From NCBI RefSeq assembly GCF_021261325.1, contig NZ_JAJSBI010000031.1, forward strand, positions 1 to 64,000: a stretch of 64,000 bases of DNA. The letters run 5' to 3'. The notes beneath the pieces are model-generated. The model was not told the DNA's origin. It saw only the letters and a list, made by a program, of their open reading frames with translations, and made no database searches. The stretch is from Streptomyces guryensis (GTDB taxonomy: Bacteria; Actinomycetota; Actinomycetes; Streptomycetales; Streptomycetaceae). The position numbers and the translations under genes were made by a program. Positions 46,775 to 55,593 of the stretch are shown piece by piece. Positions within the stretch are counted from its first letter, which is position 1; the number at the start of each line of letters is the position of its first letter.

Positions 46775-47053
46775 ATGCTATGCGACCGACACCCCGACTG
46801 TCCCCAGCCCGGCGACATCGCCCAGCTCACGAGGGGTAACAGCATCGGCGCTGATCCCACCGACAGCTTCGTCATCGTCGAGGACTTCCCGCCTACCGGC
46901 CGGCACCTCGTGCTCAACCTGCCCGTCGACCACCCCGGCCGTGCCGACTGGGCCGCCGCCGTCCCCCTGGCCGACATAGCCACCCTCACCCGGCTCGAAC
47001 CGGCGGGCAGCCGTACGTGGGCGCCGGCCCCGGACCCGGACGACATCCAGTGA
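46775..47053 (+). CDS. Small hypothetical protein
   Basis: The 92-residue product begins MLCDRHPDCPQPGDIAQLTR and reads like a small beta-rich protein (DSFVIVEDFPPTGRHLVLNL). Its ATG lies 13 bases after the CTCTCACCAG box of leader copy 7. No family is recognised. Confidence 0.6.
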   Translation: MLCDRHPDCPQPGDIAQLTRGNSIGADPTDSFVIVEDFPPTGRHLVLNLPVDHPGRADWAAAVPLADIATLTRLEPAGSRTWAPAPDPDDIQ

Positions 47054-47097
47054 CCGTGCCGAGCGGTCACGACCCCGACCAAGAACAGGAGGCGACC

Positions 47098-47751
47098 GTG
47101 TCCCGCAAGACCGGCCGCACGCTCTACTCACGCGCGGACCTGCGGAAGGTCCACGGCATCAGCGAGCCGACGCTTCAGAACCTCTGGACCGACCGGGAGA
47201 ACAACGGGCACCCGCCCGTCGCGGACACCATCGACGGCGTCATGCACTGGGACGGCGACGTATGGGTGACGTGGCACCACGAGCTTCAGCGGCAGCGCGC
47301 CGCAGCCAGCACCACCAACCCGCCGAAGCTCGACGGCGACCCCGAAGAGATGGTCGGCCCCGCCGAAGCCGCGAAGGTCTGCGGGTTCGCCGATTCCACC
47401 ACCGTCTCCCACTACGTCAAGAACCCGCCGGAAGGGTGGCCCGACCCCGACGGCTGGGACGAGCTCCCGACCCGGCGACGCCCGAAGTGGAAGCGCTGGC
47501 GGCTGTGGCAGTACGTCGCGGAGCGGAAGGGCCGCGGGCACGCCGGCGGACGGCCCAAGGGCCGCCGCGGACTGGCCTACCCCTACCAGGGAGACCAACG
47601 GCTCACGCTCGCGCGGCAAGCACTCGCCGCCAACCCGGGGGCCAAGAACGCCGACCTCATCGCCGACCTTCAGGGGCAGACGGAGAAGACGTACTCCCGT
47701 ACGGTCTGGAATCTGATCCTGAAGTCAGCCCGCGAACACCCCGAGGAGTAA
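47098..47751 (+). CDS. Putative DNA-binding (helix-turn-helix) protein
   Basis: The 217-residue protein starts at GTG behind AACAGGAGGCGACC. Two segments resemble MerR/excisionase-type helix-turn-helices: YSRADLRKVHGISEPTLQNL (about 7-27) and GPAEAAKVCGFADSTTVSHY (about 82-102). A basic linker (GGRPKGRRG) and a third helical segment (ARQALAANPGAKNADLIADL) follow. It is a likely regulator or accessory DNA-binding protein of the element, perhaps acting on the repeated promoters or at the transfer origin. Both roles are inference. Confidence 0.6.
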   Translation: MSRKTGRTLYSRADLRKVHGISEPTLQNLWTDRENNGHPPVADTIDGVMHWDGDVWVTWHHELQRQRAAASTTNPPKLDGDPEEMVGPAEAAKVCGFADSTTVSHYVKNPPEGWPDPDGWDELPTRRRPKWKRWRLWQYVAERKGRGHAGGRPKGRRGLAYPYQGDQRLTLARQALAANPGAKNADLIADLQGQTEKTYSRTVWNLILKSAREHPEE

Positions 47752-47754
47752 TCC

Positions 47755-47931
47755 GTGCCCGACACGCGCTGTTCGCGCTGCGGCGGCCCACTTGGTGAAC
47801 GGCCCGCGCGTTCCCGGCTGACCCTTGATCGCGAGGTCTTCATCTGCACCCTGTGCGGTACGGAGGAAGCCGTACGTGAGGCAACCGGCCAGGCGCCCGT
47901 TCCTTTCGGTGAATGGCCAATCGCGTCGTAG
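47755..47931 (+). CDS. Small zinc-ribbon protein, paralogue 1
   Basis: The 58-residue product has two CxxC knuckles, CSRCGGPLGERPARSRL and CTLCGTEEAVREATG, so one zinc ribbon. The GTG start is four bases after the previous stop, behind CCGAGGAGTAATCC. A relative with 60-70% similar residues lies at about 48989-49176, on the far side of a minus-strand membrane gene. Confidence 0.75.
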   Translation: MPDTRCSRCGGPLGERPARSRLTLDREVFICTLCGTEEAVREATGQAPVPFGEWPIAS

Positions 47932-47992
47932 CAGTTCTGGTCCCCACCCCACTCCTTGAATGTGGGGACCACGTGTATTCCTATGCGATCCG

Positions 47993-48961
47993 CTAGGCCA
48001 GCGTGTCGGTCCCGCCAGCACATGCGATCCGGATCATGCGCAGCTTTGCGATCACGGACCGGTGTGCCGCGAAGTCGGAACCCGCAGCCCGCTGAGCACG
48101 GTGTACATCGTCACGCAGCTCTCGGAGCGCAGCCTGCGGAAGGACGAACACTCCAGAGATACTGAACCCGGTGTCGATCTTGTTCACCAGGACCCGGCGA
48201 AGGTCTCTCCAGGCGCTCTCGACAGCGATCTGCTGCTCGGCACGCTTCTCCTGGGGGAGAGTGCGCAGCTTCTCCAGTTCGATGACCAACTTGTCCGTGT
48301 GCAGATCGAGGCTCGTGGAGAGCCGCCGGACCCGGGTGAACACCTTCAGCGACGCGGCGATGCCCGCCAGGCTCAACGTGACCATGGTTCCGAAGACCAC
48401 GGTCTTGTACTCGCTTCGCTCCCTCAACCCCTGGAGCAGGAAGAACAACCCCGCCATTCCGCACCAGATGACCGCGACCCGTACTGGAGCAGCTCGACGC
48501 AGCCTCCCGCGGAGGCGTTCATACGCGAATCCCGACGGTTCGAAAGCTGACCCGTACAAGGAGTGGTAGGTCCAGACGAGGAACAGGAGCATTGAGGCCA
48601 CACCGCGCTCTTGGGGTGCCAGCCACAGGCAGCAGAAGACGAACAAGGTGACCATGCCCAGGTACCCGAAGAGCGGAACCGTCGTGATCCGTCGTTGTTC
48701 CTTGCGCGGTAGCCCCTCGAACCAAGGACGCATCAGCCAGCCAGCTGCGACGCAGGCGACGCTGGACAGCACCAGGCAGATCACGGCGCCCACCCCGGAG
48801 CCAATCATCACCATGACCAACTGAAGGCTCACAAAGGGGAAGGCCAGCGCGTGTCCAACGGCGAATTGCCACGTCTCGGAGTGGCCTCGCACCCAACTCT
48901 GGAGCCGGGCCTTGATGACGGCAAGGCGTGAGCCCAGCCGTGGGTGCCCAATGCTCGTCAT
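47993..48961 (-). CDS. Multi-span membrane protein with cytoplasmic helical tail
   Basis: The 322-residue protein has about six membrane segments: around FPFVSLQLVMVMIGSGVGAV, ICLVLSSVACVAAGWLM, LFGYLGMVTLFVFCCLWLA, ASMLLFLVWTYHSLYG, AVIWCGMAGLFFLLQGL and VVFGTMVTLSLAGIAAS. A C-terminal helical, charged tail (about 205-322) may be coiled coil. No family is recognised. It is the first gene running against the plus-strand block and lies between two zinc-ribbon paralogues, as if inserted between a duplicated pair. Confidence 0.6.
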   Translation of the reverse strand: MTSIGHPRLGSRLAVIKARLQSWVRGHSETWQFAVGHALAFPFVSLQLVMVMIGSGVGAVICLVLSSVACVAAGWLMRPWFEGLPRKEQRRITTVPLFGYLGMVTLFVFCCLWLAPQERGVASMLLFLVWTYHSLYGSAFEPSGFAYERLRGRLRRAAPVRVAVIWCGMAGLFFLLQGLRERSEYKTVVFGTMVTLSLAGIAASLKVFTRVRRLSTSLDLHTDKLVIELEKLRTLPQEKRAEQQIAVESAWRDLRRVLVNKIDTGFSISGVFVLPQAALRELRDDVHRAQRAAGSDFAAHRSVIAKLRMIRIACAGGTDTLA

Positions 48962-49176
48962 GCTGTCCCCCTGAGAATCGTTCGGTATCGGAGCCAGCAG
49001 CGTACGAACTCACCTGTCCGCGCTGCGGCAGCCCCCTCGGCGAACGGCCCGCACGTACCCGGCTGACGATCGAACGTGAAGTTCGGATCTGCCCTGAGTG
49101 CGGAAGGGACGAGGCCGTCAGGGAGGCGGCGGGCCGGGCCCCGGTCCCCCTCGGCGAGTGGCCCCTCGGCCGATAG
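48928..49176 (+). CDS. Small zinc-ribbon protein, paralogue 2 (start uncertain)
   Basis: CPRCGSPLGERPARTRLTIE and CPECGRDEAVREAAGRAP (48.99-49.17 kb) match the paralogue at 47755. The region before CPRCG has no good start: GTG at 48928 or 48940 is in frame, but this would overlap the start of the divergent membrane gene and add unrelated residues. The 5' end may have been lost by the insertion of that gene, so this could be a pseudogene. Confidence 0.5.
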   Translation: MSPAVGAQCSSCCPPENRSVSEPAAYELTCPRCGSPLGERPARTRLTIEREVRICPECGRDEAVREAAGRAPVPLGEWPLGR

Positions 49177-49266
49177 CAGATTGCCGCTGATCTGCTGCCG
49201 GGCCGGCCTCCAGAGTTGGGGCCGACCCGGCTATTCACTAATTGCTTGGGCGGGAGACCTGCTGCC

Positions 49267-49461
49267 TCATGACAGCAGGATGGCCAGCACGCCCAGGGTG
49301 ATCGTCATCGATCCCGCGAAGGTGCCAGCGCCCCAGCCCGCGGCCTGGTGCCCGCCTCCGCCTGTGGCGTAGGCGAGGAGCGCCGCAGACAGCGACGCGG
49401 TGAGCGAGAGAAGAACCGCGACCACCACGAGTAGCACCCTCGTGCGAAAGTCCCAGCGCAT
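49267..49461 (-). CDS. Small two-helix membrane protein
   Basis: The 64-residue product has two membrane helices, VLLVVVAVLLSLTASLSAALL and GTFAGSMTITLGVLAILL, with a Gly-rich turn between. The ATG follows TAGAGGACGGTTTC. Small proteins of this kind (some named Spd) occur in transfer regions of Streptomyces plasmids, but the assignment is not certain. Confidence 0.6.
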   Translation of the reverse strand: MRWDFRTRVLLVVVAVLLSLTASLSAALLAYATGGGGHQAAGWGAGTFAGSMTITLGVLAILLS

Positions 49462-49498
49462 GAAACCGTCCTCTACAGGGCTGCCGCCCCGATGAGGG

Positions 49499-50227
49499 CT
49501 AAGCAGCTAGGGTCATGGTCATTTCGTGAGGCCATGACCGGAGGCTCGGCGCACCGGGAACGATCGGTGCGGCCAGCCGGAGAACACCGCACGGCGACGT
49601 CTCGTTTGGTGGGATGTTCCCGGCGAAGCTGTATGTCGGGCCGATCAGCAGCCCAAGAGCCGCCAGAGCAATGTCTCTGATGGCCAGAAATTGCTTCGTG
49701 ACTTCCGCAAGTGCTGCTTCGGCAAGCCAGCGCGGGTCTTCTTCAATCCAGGGGCGTTCGTGACTGAAGCGAAGGGCACAGTGGGCAGCGCCGTCCTCAG
49801 CGACGTACTCCAGGACGTCTGACGCGTGTCGGGCCCAGGCCCACCCCGGCCGAGTTGAGGAACACGGCCGGTCCTCCGGGGCGAAGACAATGCTCGGGAG
49901 CCCCGTGTCCTGCTCGGCGGTGGCAAGCAAGCGAGTTCGAAGACGCCGACTCTGAACCGCGTCTTCAGTGATCTCTTTGGTCAGTGCCCGGAGGTCAGCG
50001 AGGCGACGATCGGTCGCTAGGAGAGTCGAAAGTGCTCGGGACTGCCCATCGATCCCGGCTAGCTGGGACAGCCCGTCCCATCGGCTGCGGGCGACGACGG
50101 AGACGGCGCGTCCCTCGACCTCATCGGCGAAGAAGCTCAGCTTCAGTGAATCTGCGGCTCCCGCGACGGCGAACACGTGATCCACCAGGGGGTGTTGCCC
50201 CCGGGTCCTGGTGTCCCACATATCCAT
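49499..50227 (-). CDS. Hypothetical protein
   Basis: The 242-residue product (MDMWDTRTRGQHPLVDHVFA...) has a central helical region (ALSTLLATDRRLADLRALTK) and a C-terminal half of unclear fold. No domain, signal or membrane helix is firm; an Ala/Leu segment near 185-200 could be a helix. It is divergent from the relaxase and its promoter would lie in the candidate oriT region. Confidence 0.5.
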   Translation of the reverse strand: MDMWDTRTRGQHPLVDHVFAVAGAADSLKLSFFADEVEGRAVSVVARSRWDGLSQLAGIDGQSRALSTLLATDRRLADLRALTKEITEDAVQSRRLRTRLLATAEQDTGLPSIVFAPEDRPCSSTRPGWAWARHASDVLEYVAEDGAAHCALRFSHERPWIEEDPRWLAEAALAEVTKQFLAIRDIALAALGLLIGPTYSFAGNIPPNETSPCGVLRLAAPIVPGAPSLRSWPHEMTMTLAA

Positions 50228-50395
50228 GGCCGCAGGCTACAACACACCTGATCAACGAGGCGCTCTTTCTCGCGAAGCCGAGGTAACAGCCTCCGAGCAG
50301 TCGCTGTCTTCAGCCGCGAGAGCCCACAGCTTCGTAGCGCGTCCCACGCAGAAATCCCTCTACTCAGCGCGCCAGTCTGAAATTAGAGGACCAAG

Positions 50396-50418
50396 GTATC
50401 GTCACTTCGTGACGATAC
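50396..50418. other. oriT: Candidate origin of transfer (oriT) hairpin
   Basis: GTATCGTCAC and GTGACGATAC form perfect 10-bp arms around TTC. The hairpin lies 43 bases before the relaxase gene, in a short region that is less G+C-rich than its surroundings. MobF relaxases recognise such an inverted repeat beside their nick site. No T run follows on either strand, so it is not a standard terminator. A regulator site for the relaxase gene is the alternative. Confidence 0.5.
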
Positions 50419-50461
50419 GAGACCTGAAATGACAGGTTCCGGCTGAGTCTGACTGAAGGGG

Positions 50462-53400
50462 GTGGGCGGGCCGGTGGGTTGGGTGACGATGATCGGCCCG
50501 TCCGACGAGCAGGTTGAGTACCGCCTTACCGGCGGTCACGGCTGCGGGAAGTCCGTCACGGTCGACGCGGCCCCCCTCGTCGCCGCCGTTGAGGCCAAGG
50601 CCGAAGCGGCAGGTGCCCCCGTCGCCTCTCTGCTCAGCTCCCGCGAGGCCAAGCGCGCCTTCTTCCGCGCCCGCGGACTCATCCGCAGCAAGGGCACCGC
50701 GCGGTTCACCGGGTTCGACGCCGTCGAAATCGCAGCCGCCGCCGGTCTCGACGCCCGCGACCTCTACGGCGAACAGGCCCTTCCTCGCCCGGCCTCCGAC
50801 GGACAGGTGGACTACCACCTGGACGCCAGTGAGCGCCCGCTCGTGTGGATCGGTGGCGGGCTCACCGAGTTCGACATCACCCCTGGCAGCGTGCTCGCCC
50901 CCGAGCACTTCCAGGCCGCCCGCCGCCTCATGCACGGTGAGGACCCCCGGACCGGGCAGACCCTCGTGGAGCCCAAACTCGCCATCGCGCCGGCCGCGAA
51001 GCTTCCCGCCGCCCCACTGGCCCGTGCCATCCGGCGTGCCGCCGCCGAACGCAGTGTGAACCCTGTGAGGTTGTTGGACTCCAAGCGGAAGCAGGATGCC
51101 TTCCGCAGGATGGAGAGCCAGCTCAAGCGGTTCGGTGAATCGCACCGCGTCCCGGCCTCCATCCTGCTCAAGCTCGCCGACGCCGTCGGCATCGACGCCG
51201 TCGACTTGTACGGCGAAGACGCGTTGGAGAAGGTCGTGGCCGCCGAGGCGGGCGGCCACCTGGACGCCCGCGAACTCCTGCGTGCCGTAGAGGCCCGCGC
51301 CGCCGAGACCGGGCAGCAGCCCGCCGACCTGTTCACCACCGCGTCCATGAAGCGCCGGTACGCCCAGACCGCGCGCGAGGGCGAACGCCGCCTTCGGGAC
51401 TTGCCGATGGACGTACGCGAAGCCGTGGCCATGGCCAAGGCAGCAGGGCTTGCGCCCGAGGACGTGTGGGACGCCGAGGAGATCAAGGCGGCTCTGCTCG
51501 AAGGACGCGTGCAGGTCGGCAACTTCGGTGCCGACGCCACCTTGGACCTCGCGAAGTCGAAGTCCGCGTTCCTCGCCTACGCGCCCGAGGAGATCGCCCC
51601 CAAGGTGGAGGGCATCTACACCTCCGCCGGCCGCGAGTCCATCAGTGCCCTGGAGCGCTGGACTGCGTACGCCATGCGTGGTCACCACGGTGACGGTGAC
51701 GAAGCGGAGACCGTGCAGACGAGCGGCTTCTCCGGCTGGATGATGGTGCACCGGGCCGCCCGGCCCGTGGACGGCGCCCCATACGGCGACCCTCACTTCC
51801 ACCTGCACTTCACCCTGGCCAACATGGTCAAGGGCACCGACGGCAAGTGGTCCACCATGGCCAGCGGGGGCCGCGACCTCCACCGGCACATTCGCGCGAC
51901 CCAGTCCCTCATGAACGCTCGCATCCGCAGGGAGTTGACCAATGAGTTCGGCATCAGCTTTCGCCGCGAGGAGCGGACCGGCGCGTGGGAGATCGCGGCG
52001 ATTCCCGAGGCCACGATTCGCCTGTTCAGCAAGCGCGACAGTCAGGTCCGGGACCTGCTGACGAAGCTGGGCATCGGCTACGACAGCGCTACGACCCGCG
52101 AGCGCGCTGCCGCGTCCACCGCATCCAAGGCCGCGAAGAATGGAGAGGCCGCGGGAGTCGCGGACGATGTCCTGCGCGACTACTGGCAGGCCGAAGGCCG
52201 CGCCGCCGGTGACAACCCCGATGCCATCGTGGCCAGCGCCATGGGGCAGGACAGCCCGAAGCAGAACCCGGGCCTGGACGAGCTGTGTGCCACGATCTTC
52301 GACCCGAAAACCGGCCTGACCAGCCACTCCAAGGACTTCACCCACGCCGCCGCCATCTCCGCCGTCCTGGACGCCCTCCCGTACGGCGTCGCAGACGTCG
52401 AGGAAGCCGAACACCTCACCAACTCAGTCCTCCGGCACGCGGGGTACGCGGTCAAGCTGAACCCGAAGGGCGCCCAGCACTTCACGCACGCCGACCGCTA
52501 CACCACGGCGGACGTCGTCGCTGCGGAAACGCTCATCGTCTCCGAGGCAACTAGCCGTCTCGACACACAGAGCGCCGTCGTCAGCCGTGACACGGTCGAC
52601 ATGACCCTGTCCACCGTCGAAGCCCAGCACGGCGGTACCTTCAAGTTCTCCGACGAACAGCGTGCGGTCCTCGAACGGCTGCTGACCGTCGGACACGGGA
52701 TCGACGCTGTGGTGGGCATTGCCGGATCGGGCAAGACCACCATCATGGACACCGCCCGGCAGGCGTGGGAGGCTCACGGACTCGTCATCGCCGGAGCCAG
52801 CACGGCTGCCGTCGCCGCCGCGAACCTCAAAGCCGAAGCGGGGATCACCTCACGCACCCTCGCGTCCTGGCTCACCGGCATCCATACCGGCGGCGCCGGC
52901 CTCAACGGCGTTGACGTGCTGGTCGTGGACGAGGCGGCGATGTGCGACGACCGTGACATCGCTGAACTCCTCGCCCACGCGGCGAAGACCGGGACGAAGG
53001 TCGTCGGCATCGGAGACCCGAAGCAGCTGCACTCGCCCGGCATCGGCGGCAGCTTCGCCGCCGTGCAGCACCTTGTTGGCGGGCTCACCCTCAACCAGAA
53101 CTTCCGGCAGAAAAACGCGATCGAGCGCCGGGCTCTGGAGCTGTGGCGCGACGACAACCGAGTGGAAGCGCTCCGTGCCTTCGTCGGTACCGGCCGCGTG
53201 CACGCCCTCGCGGACAAGGACGCCACCCTCGCCGCGATGCTCACCATCTGGGCCGACAAGCGGGCCGTGCATACCGACGACCACACCGCCGTGCAGCAGC
53301 TCCTCATGATGGCCGCCACCAACGAGATCGTGGAGGAACTGAATCTCGGGGCCCGCGCCCTGCGGAAGGCGAACGGCGACCTCACCGGGCAGGAACACGT

Positions 53401-54922
53401 CTATGCCCTCCCTGGCGGTGGCGAATTGACGCTGTCCGTCGGGGACCAGGTCCTCCTTCGGACCAACGACTACCGGGGCAAGCGAAGCCGTGGTGAGCAC
53501 GAGGACGTACTGAACGGGTACCGCGGAATCGTGCGCGCCGTCGATGAGGAGCGCCGCGTCCTGGTCGAGTGGCGCGAGAAGACCCCCGACGGCCAACGAG
53601 ACGTAGCCGAATGGGTCGACGCCGACTACATCGCGCAAGGAGGACTCAGCCTTGGATACGCGATCACCGGCCACAAGTCCCAGGGGCTGAGCGTCCAAGA
53701 GGCCCTGGTCTATGGGCCCGGGGCACAGGCGAATGCGCTCTACACGATGATGAGCCGCGACAAGCAGGAGTCCCACCTCTTCCTGCCGCTGTCCGTCTAC
53801 GAAACCGACGCCGACCGTGCCCGCCAAGGCGACGCGCTCACCGAACAGGAACAGCTTGACCGCGCTGTCGCGGGCCTCATCCGTGAGATCGAGAGCGGCA
53901 CCGAGGAACGCATGATCCTCACCGAACTCCCGAAGGCCGCAGTCCCCGCCCACGTACGGCAGGCCGTAGCCGATCTGCCGACCCCGCGCGCTCCCGGAGC
54001 CGGTAACCCGCACGAGACGGACGGCCCCGAGGACGCGCCGGAGCCCGAAGAAACGCATACCCCTCGTATCACGGAGCGGCCCACGGCGCCGGCCTCAGCA
54101 CCGGAGCCTGCGCCGACGGCCGACCGTCCGTACGCACACCTCAGCAAAGCGTCTTTGCGCGACGCTGCGCGCAAAGCTGCCACGGCCGCCCGAGCCACCA
54201 GGACGGCAGCCGAGAAGGCAGAGGCGGCAGCCGACCGCGCCGAACAACAAGCCGCCGCTGGAACCGGCCCGAGCATGCTCGCGCTCGACCGTCGCCAACA
54301 GGACATCGCCCACCGCGCTGCCGCGATCGGTGAAGTTCAGGCGCTGAGGGGGGCTGTCACCGAACGGACCGCTGATCTATTCGGCGTCGAGGAACGTCTT
54401 GAAAGGCTCCAACAGCAGCTGAATACCACCGGTCGATTCGGGCGACCAGTGTTGCGCGGGGATGCCCGGAGCACAGCCGAAGCCGACCGTGGCGAACTCC
54501 TTCACAGGTACGAAGAGGCCACGCGTGAGCTGGAGCAGTTGAACATGCGGCTCCGCGAGGCATACAAATCCGCAGGTCCCGCCGATGAGTTCGACGCCGT
54601 GCTCATCGAGGCTCACATGTCCGAGCCAGACAAGATCGCGCTCCGGCGACGAGCCCAGGAGAGTGACGCCCAAAGCGCCAAGCGCCTCCGAGCGGAGGCA
54701 GGCACGGTGCGAAACACCGCTCGCGGTGCAGAACACCGAGTGTCCGGTCTTCAAGAGGAAGAAACGCAGCGGACTCGGGATGATCATCTGTGGGGGGATG
54801 CTGGAGAGCCTCCGACGCAGTACGCCGCGAAACCGGAATCTCCGTACGCCAACCGCACGACGGCGGAGTTCTCGCACCCTGATCAGTCTCCGGAAGCTGC
54901 CCCCGACACGCCAATGTTGTAG
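50462..54922 (+). CDS. MobF/TrwC-family conjugative relaxase-helicase
   Basis: The ~1,486-residue protein has an N-terminal relaxase domain (to about 530). The three-histidine metal site is HFHLHF (His445, His447, His449), with VEYRL supplying an N-terminal tyrosine. A RecD/TraI-like helicase follows, with Walker A GIAGSGKTT (752-760), Walker B LVVDEAAM and the C-terminal motif ITGHKSQGLSVQEALVY. A helical C-terminal region ends the protein. It nicks oriT, stays linked to the 5' end and unwinds the transferred strand. About 300 extra residues lie between the tyrosine and the histidine triad, far more than in TrwC. The GTG at 50462 is taken because relatives keep a short residue run before V-T-x-I-G-P; GTG 50483 or ATG 50489 are alternatives. 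Confidence 0.9.
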   Translation: MGGPVGWVTMIGPSDEQVEYRLTGGHGCGKSVTVDAAPLVAAVEAKAEAAGAPVASLLSSREAKRAFFRARGLIRSKGTARFTGFDAVEIAAAAGLDARDLYGEQALPRPASDGQVDYHLDASERPLVWIGGGLTEFDITPGSVLAPEHFQAARRLMHGEDPRTGQTLVEPKLAIAPAAKLPAAPLARAIRRAAAERSVNPVRLLDSKRKQDAFRRMESQLKRFGESHRVPASILLKLADAVGIDAVDLYGEDALEKVVAAEAGGHLDARELLRAVEARAAETGQQPADLFTTASMKRRYAQTAREGERRLRDLPMDVREAVAMAKAAGLAPEDVWDAEEIKAALLEGRVQVGNFGADATLDLAKSKSAFLAYAPEEIAPKVEGIYTSAGRESISALERWTAYAMRGHHGDGDEAETVQTSGFSGWMMVHRAARPVDGAPYGDPHFHLHFTLANMVKGTDGKWSTMASGGRDLHRHIRATQSLMNARIRRELTNEFGISFRREERTGAWEIAAIPEATIRLFSKRDSQVRDLLTKLGIGYDSATTRERAAASTASKAAKNGEAAGVADDVLRDYWQAEGRAAGDNPDAIVASAMGQDSPKQNPGLDELCATIFDPKTGLTSHSKDFTHAAAISAVLDALPYGVADVEEAEHLTNSVLRHAGYAVKLNPKGAQHFTHADRYTTADVVAAETLIVSEATSRLDTQSAVVSRDTVDMTLSTVEAQHGGTFKFSDEQRAVLERLLTVGHGIDAVVGIAGSGKTTIMDTARQAWEAHGLVIAGASTAAVAAANLKAEAGITSRTLASWLTGIHTGGAGLNGVDVLVVDEAAMCDDRDIAELLAHAAKTGTKVVGIGDPKQLHSPGIGGSFAAVQHLVGGLTLNQNFRQKNAIERRALELWRDDNRVEALRAFVGTGRVHALADKDATLAAMLTIWADKRAVHTDDHTAVQQLLMMAATNEIVEELNLGARALRKANGDLTGQEHVYALPGGGELTLSVGDQVLLRTNDYRGKRSRGEHEDVLNGYRGIVRAVDEERRVLVEWREKTPDGQRDVAEWVDADYIAQGGLSLGYAITGHKSQGLSVQEALVYGPGAQANALYTMMSRDKQESHLFLPLSVYETDADRARQGDALTEQEQLDRAVAGLIREIESGTEERMILTELPKAAVPAHVRQAVADLPTPRAPGAGNPHETDGPEDAPEPEETHTPRITERPTAPASAPEPAPTADRPYAHLSKASLRDAARKAATAARATRTAAEKAEAAADRAEQQAAAGTGPSMLALDRRQQDIAHRAAAIGEVQALRGAVTERTADLFGVEERLERLQQQLNTTGRFGRPVLRGDARSTAEADRGELLHRYEEATRELEQLNMRLREAYKSAGPADEFDAVLIEAHMSEPDKIALRRRAQESDAQSAKRLRAEAGTVRNTARGAEHRVSGLQEEETQRTRDDHLWGDAGEPPTQYAAKPESPYANRTTAEFSHPDQSPEAAPDTPML

Positions 54923-54987
54923 AAGTGGTCTCCATTCGAGCGGGGTTGGGGCTGGAATGTCTTCCGACGGCCACGGCCGCAAGTTCC

Positions 54988-55206
54988 CTACGTACGGGAG
55001 GGTCGGCGGGCGCGGATGAGCTGCACGACAAAGGGGTTGCCGGCCTCCGGAGCCTGGAGCAGATCGATTGCTTCCAAGCGGAAGCCGTAGTCGACAAGCA
55101 GGTCCCATAGCTGTGGAGTAAGTGGCTGTTGTCGTTCCGATCTTGAGGGCCGACCCGCCCCTCGAACGGGAGTCTCGATCGGGTGATCGCTGCTGGCCGC
55201 GGGCAT
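54988..55206 (-). CDS. Small hypothetical protein
   Basis: The ~72-residue product contains PQLWDLLVDYGFRLEAIDLL and GNPFVVQLIRARRPS, which read as genuine alpha/beta sequence. The N terminus is Ser/Pro/Arg-rich, and an ATG eleven or so codons upstream is a possible start. No family is recognised. It lies between the relaxase and a transposase fragment and may itself be a remnant. Confidence 0.4.
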   Translation of the reverse strand: MPAASSDHPIETPVRGAGRPSRSERQQPLTPQLWDLLVDYGFRLEAIDLLQAPEAGNPFVVQLIRARRPSRT

Positions 55207-55425
55207 GACGGGCCTCTTGGTAGTTCGGGGTTGCGAAGCCAACCGAGATCCAGGAGACCCGGTTGCCGCAGTTGTACGTGCTCGCTCCGGTGGAGTTCAA
55301 CTCGGTTGCACCGACGTGATTGTGTCGCTCACCGGTTCGGGAATGCGGCCGATCGCCAGGAACGTGTTCGGCAGTATCCGTCGTGATGACGCTCTTTGAA
55401 TTCCAAAGAGTCTCATCAGTCGGAC

Positions 55426-55593
55426 ATGACGGACGCGGAGTGGGCCCAGGTCCGGCGGCTGCTGCTGGTGCCGGCCTGGCTGCGCGGCCGGGGCGGGCAG
55501 CCGGAGGCGTACGGCCACACTGTGCAGACCGACACCGGTAGGCCCGCTTCACAGTGCAAACAGATCCTTCGCCCCGCCCGCAACCCGCCGTAA
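55426..55593 (+). pseudogene. IS5-family transposase, N-terminal fragment
   Basis: MTDAEWAQVRRLLLVPAWLR and GRGGQPEAYGH are the start of an IS5-type (IS112/IS4811-like) transposase. The similarity stops after about 33 residues and an unrelated tail follows. The rest of the transposase and the second insertion-sequence end are not seen, so this is a scar left at the right side of the element block. Upstream (55207-55425) no gene is recognised. Confidence 0.7.

Noticed and set aside
50396..50418. Rho-independent terminator
   Set aside because: The stem is perfect, but neither strand has a T run and no gene ends close by on the plus strand.
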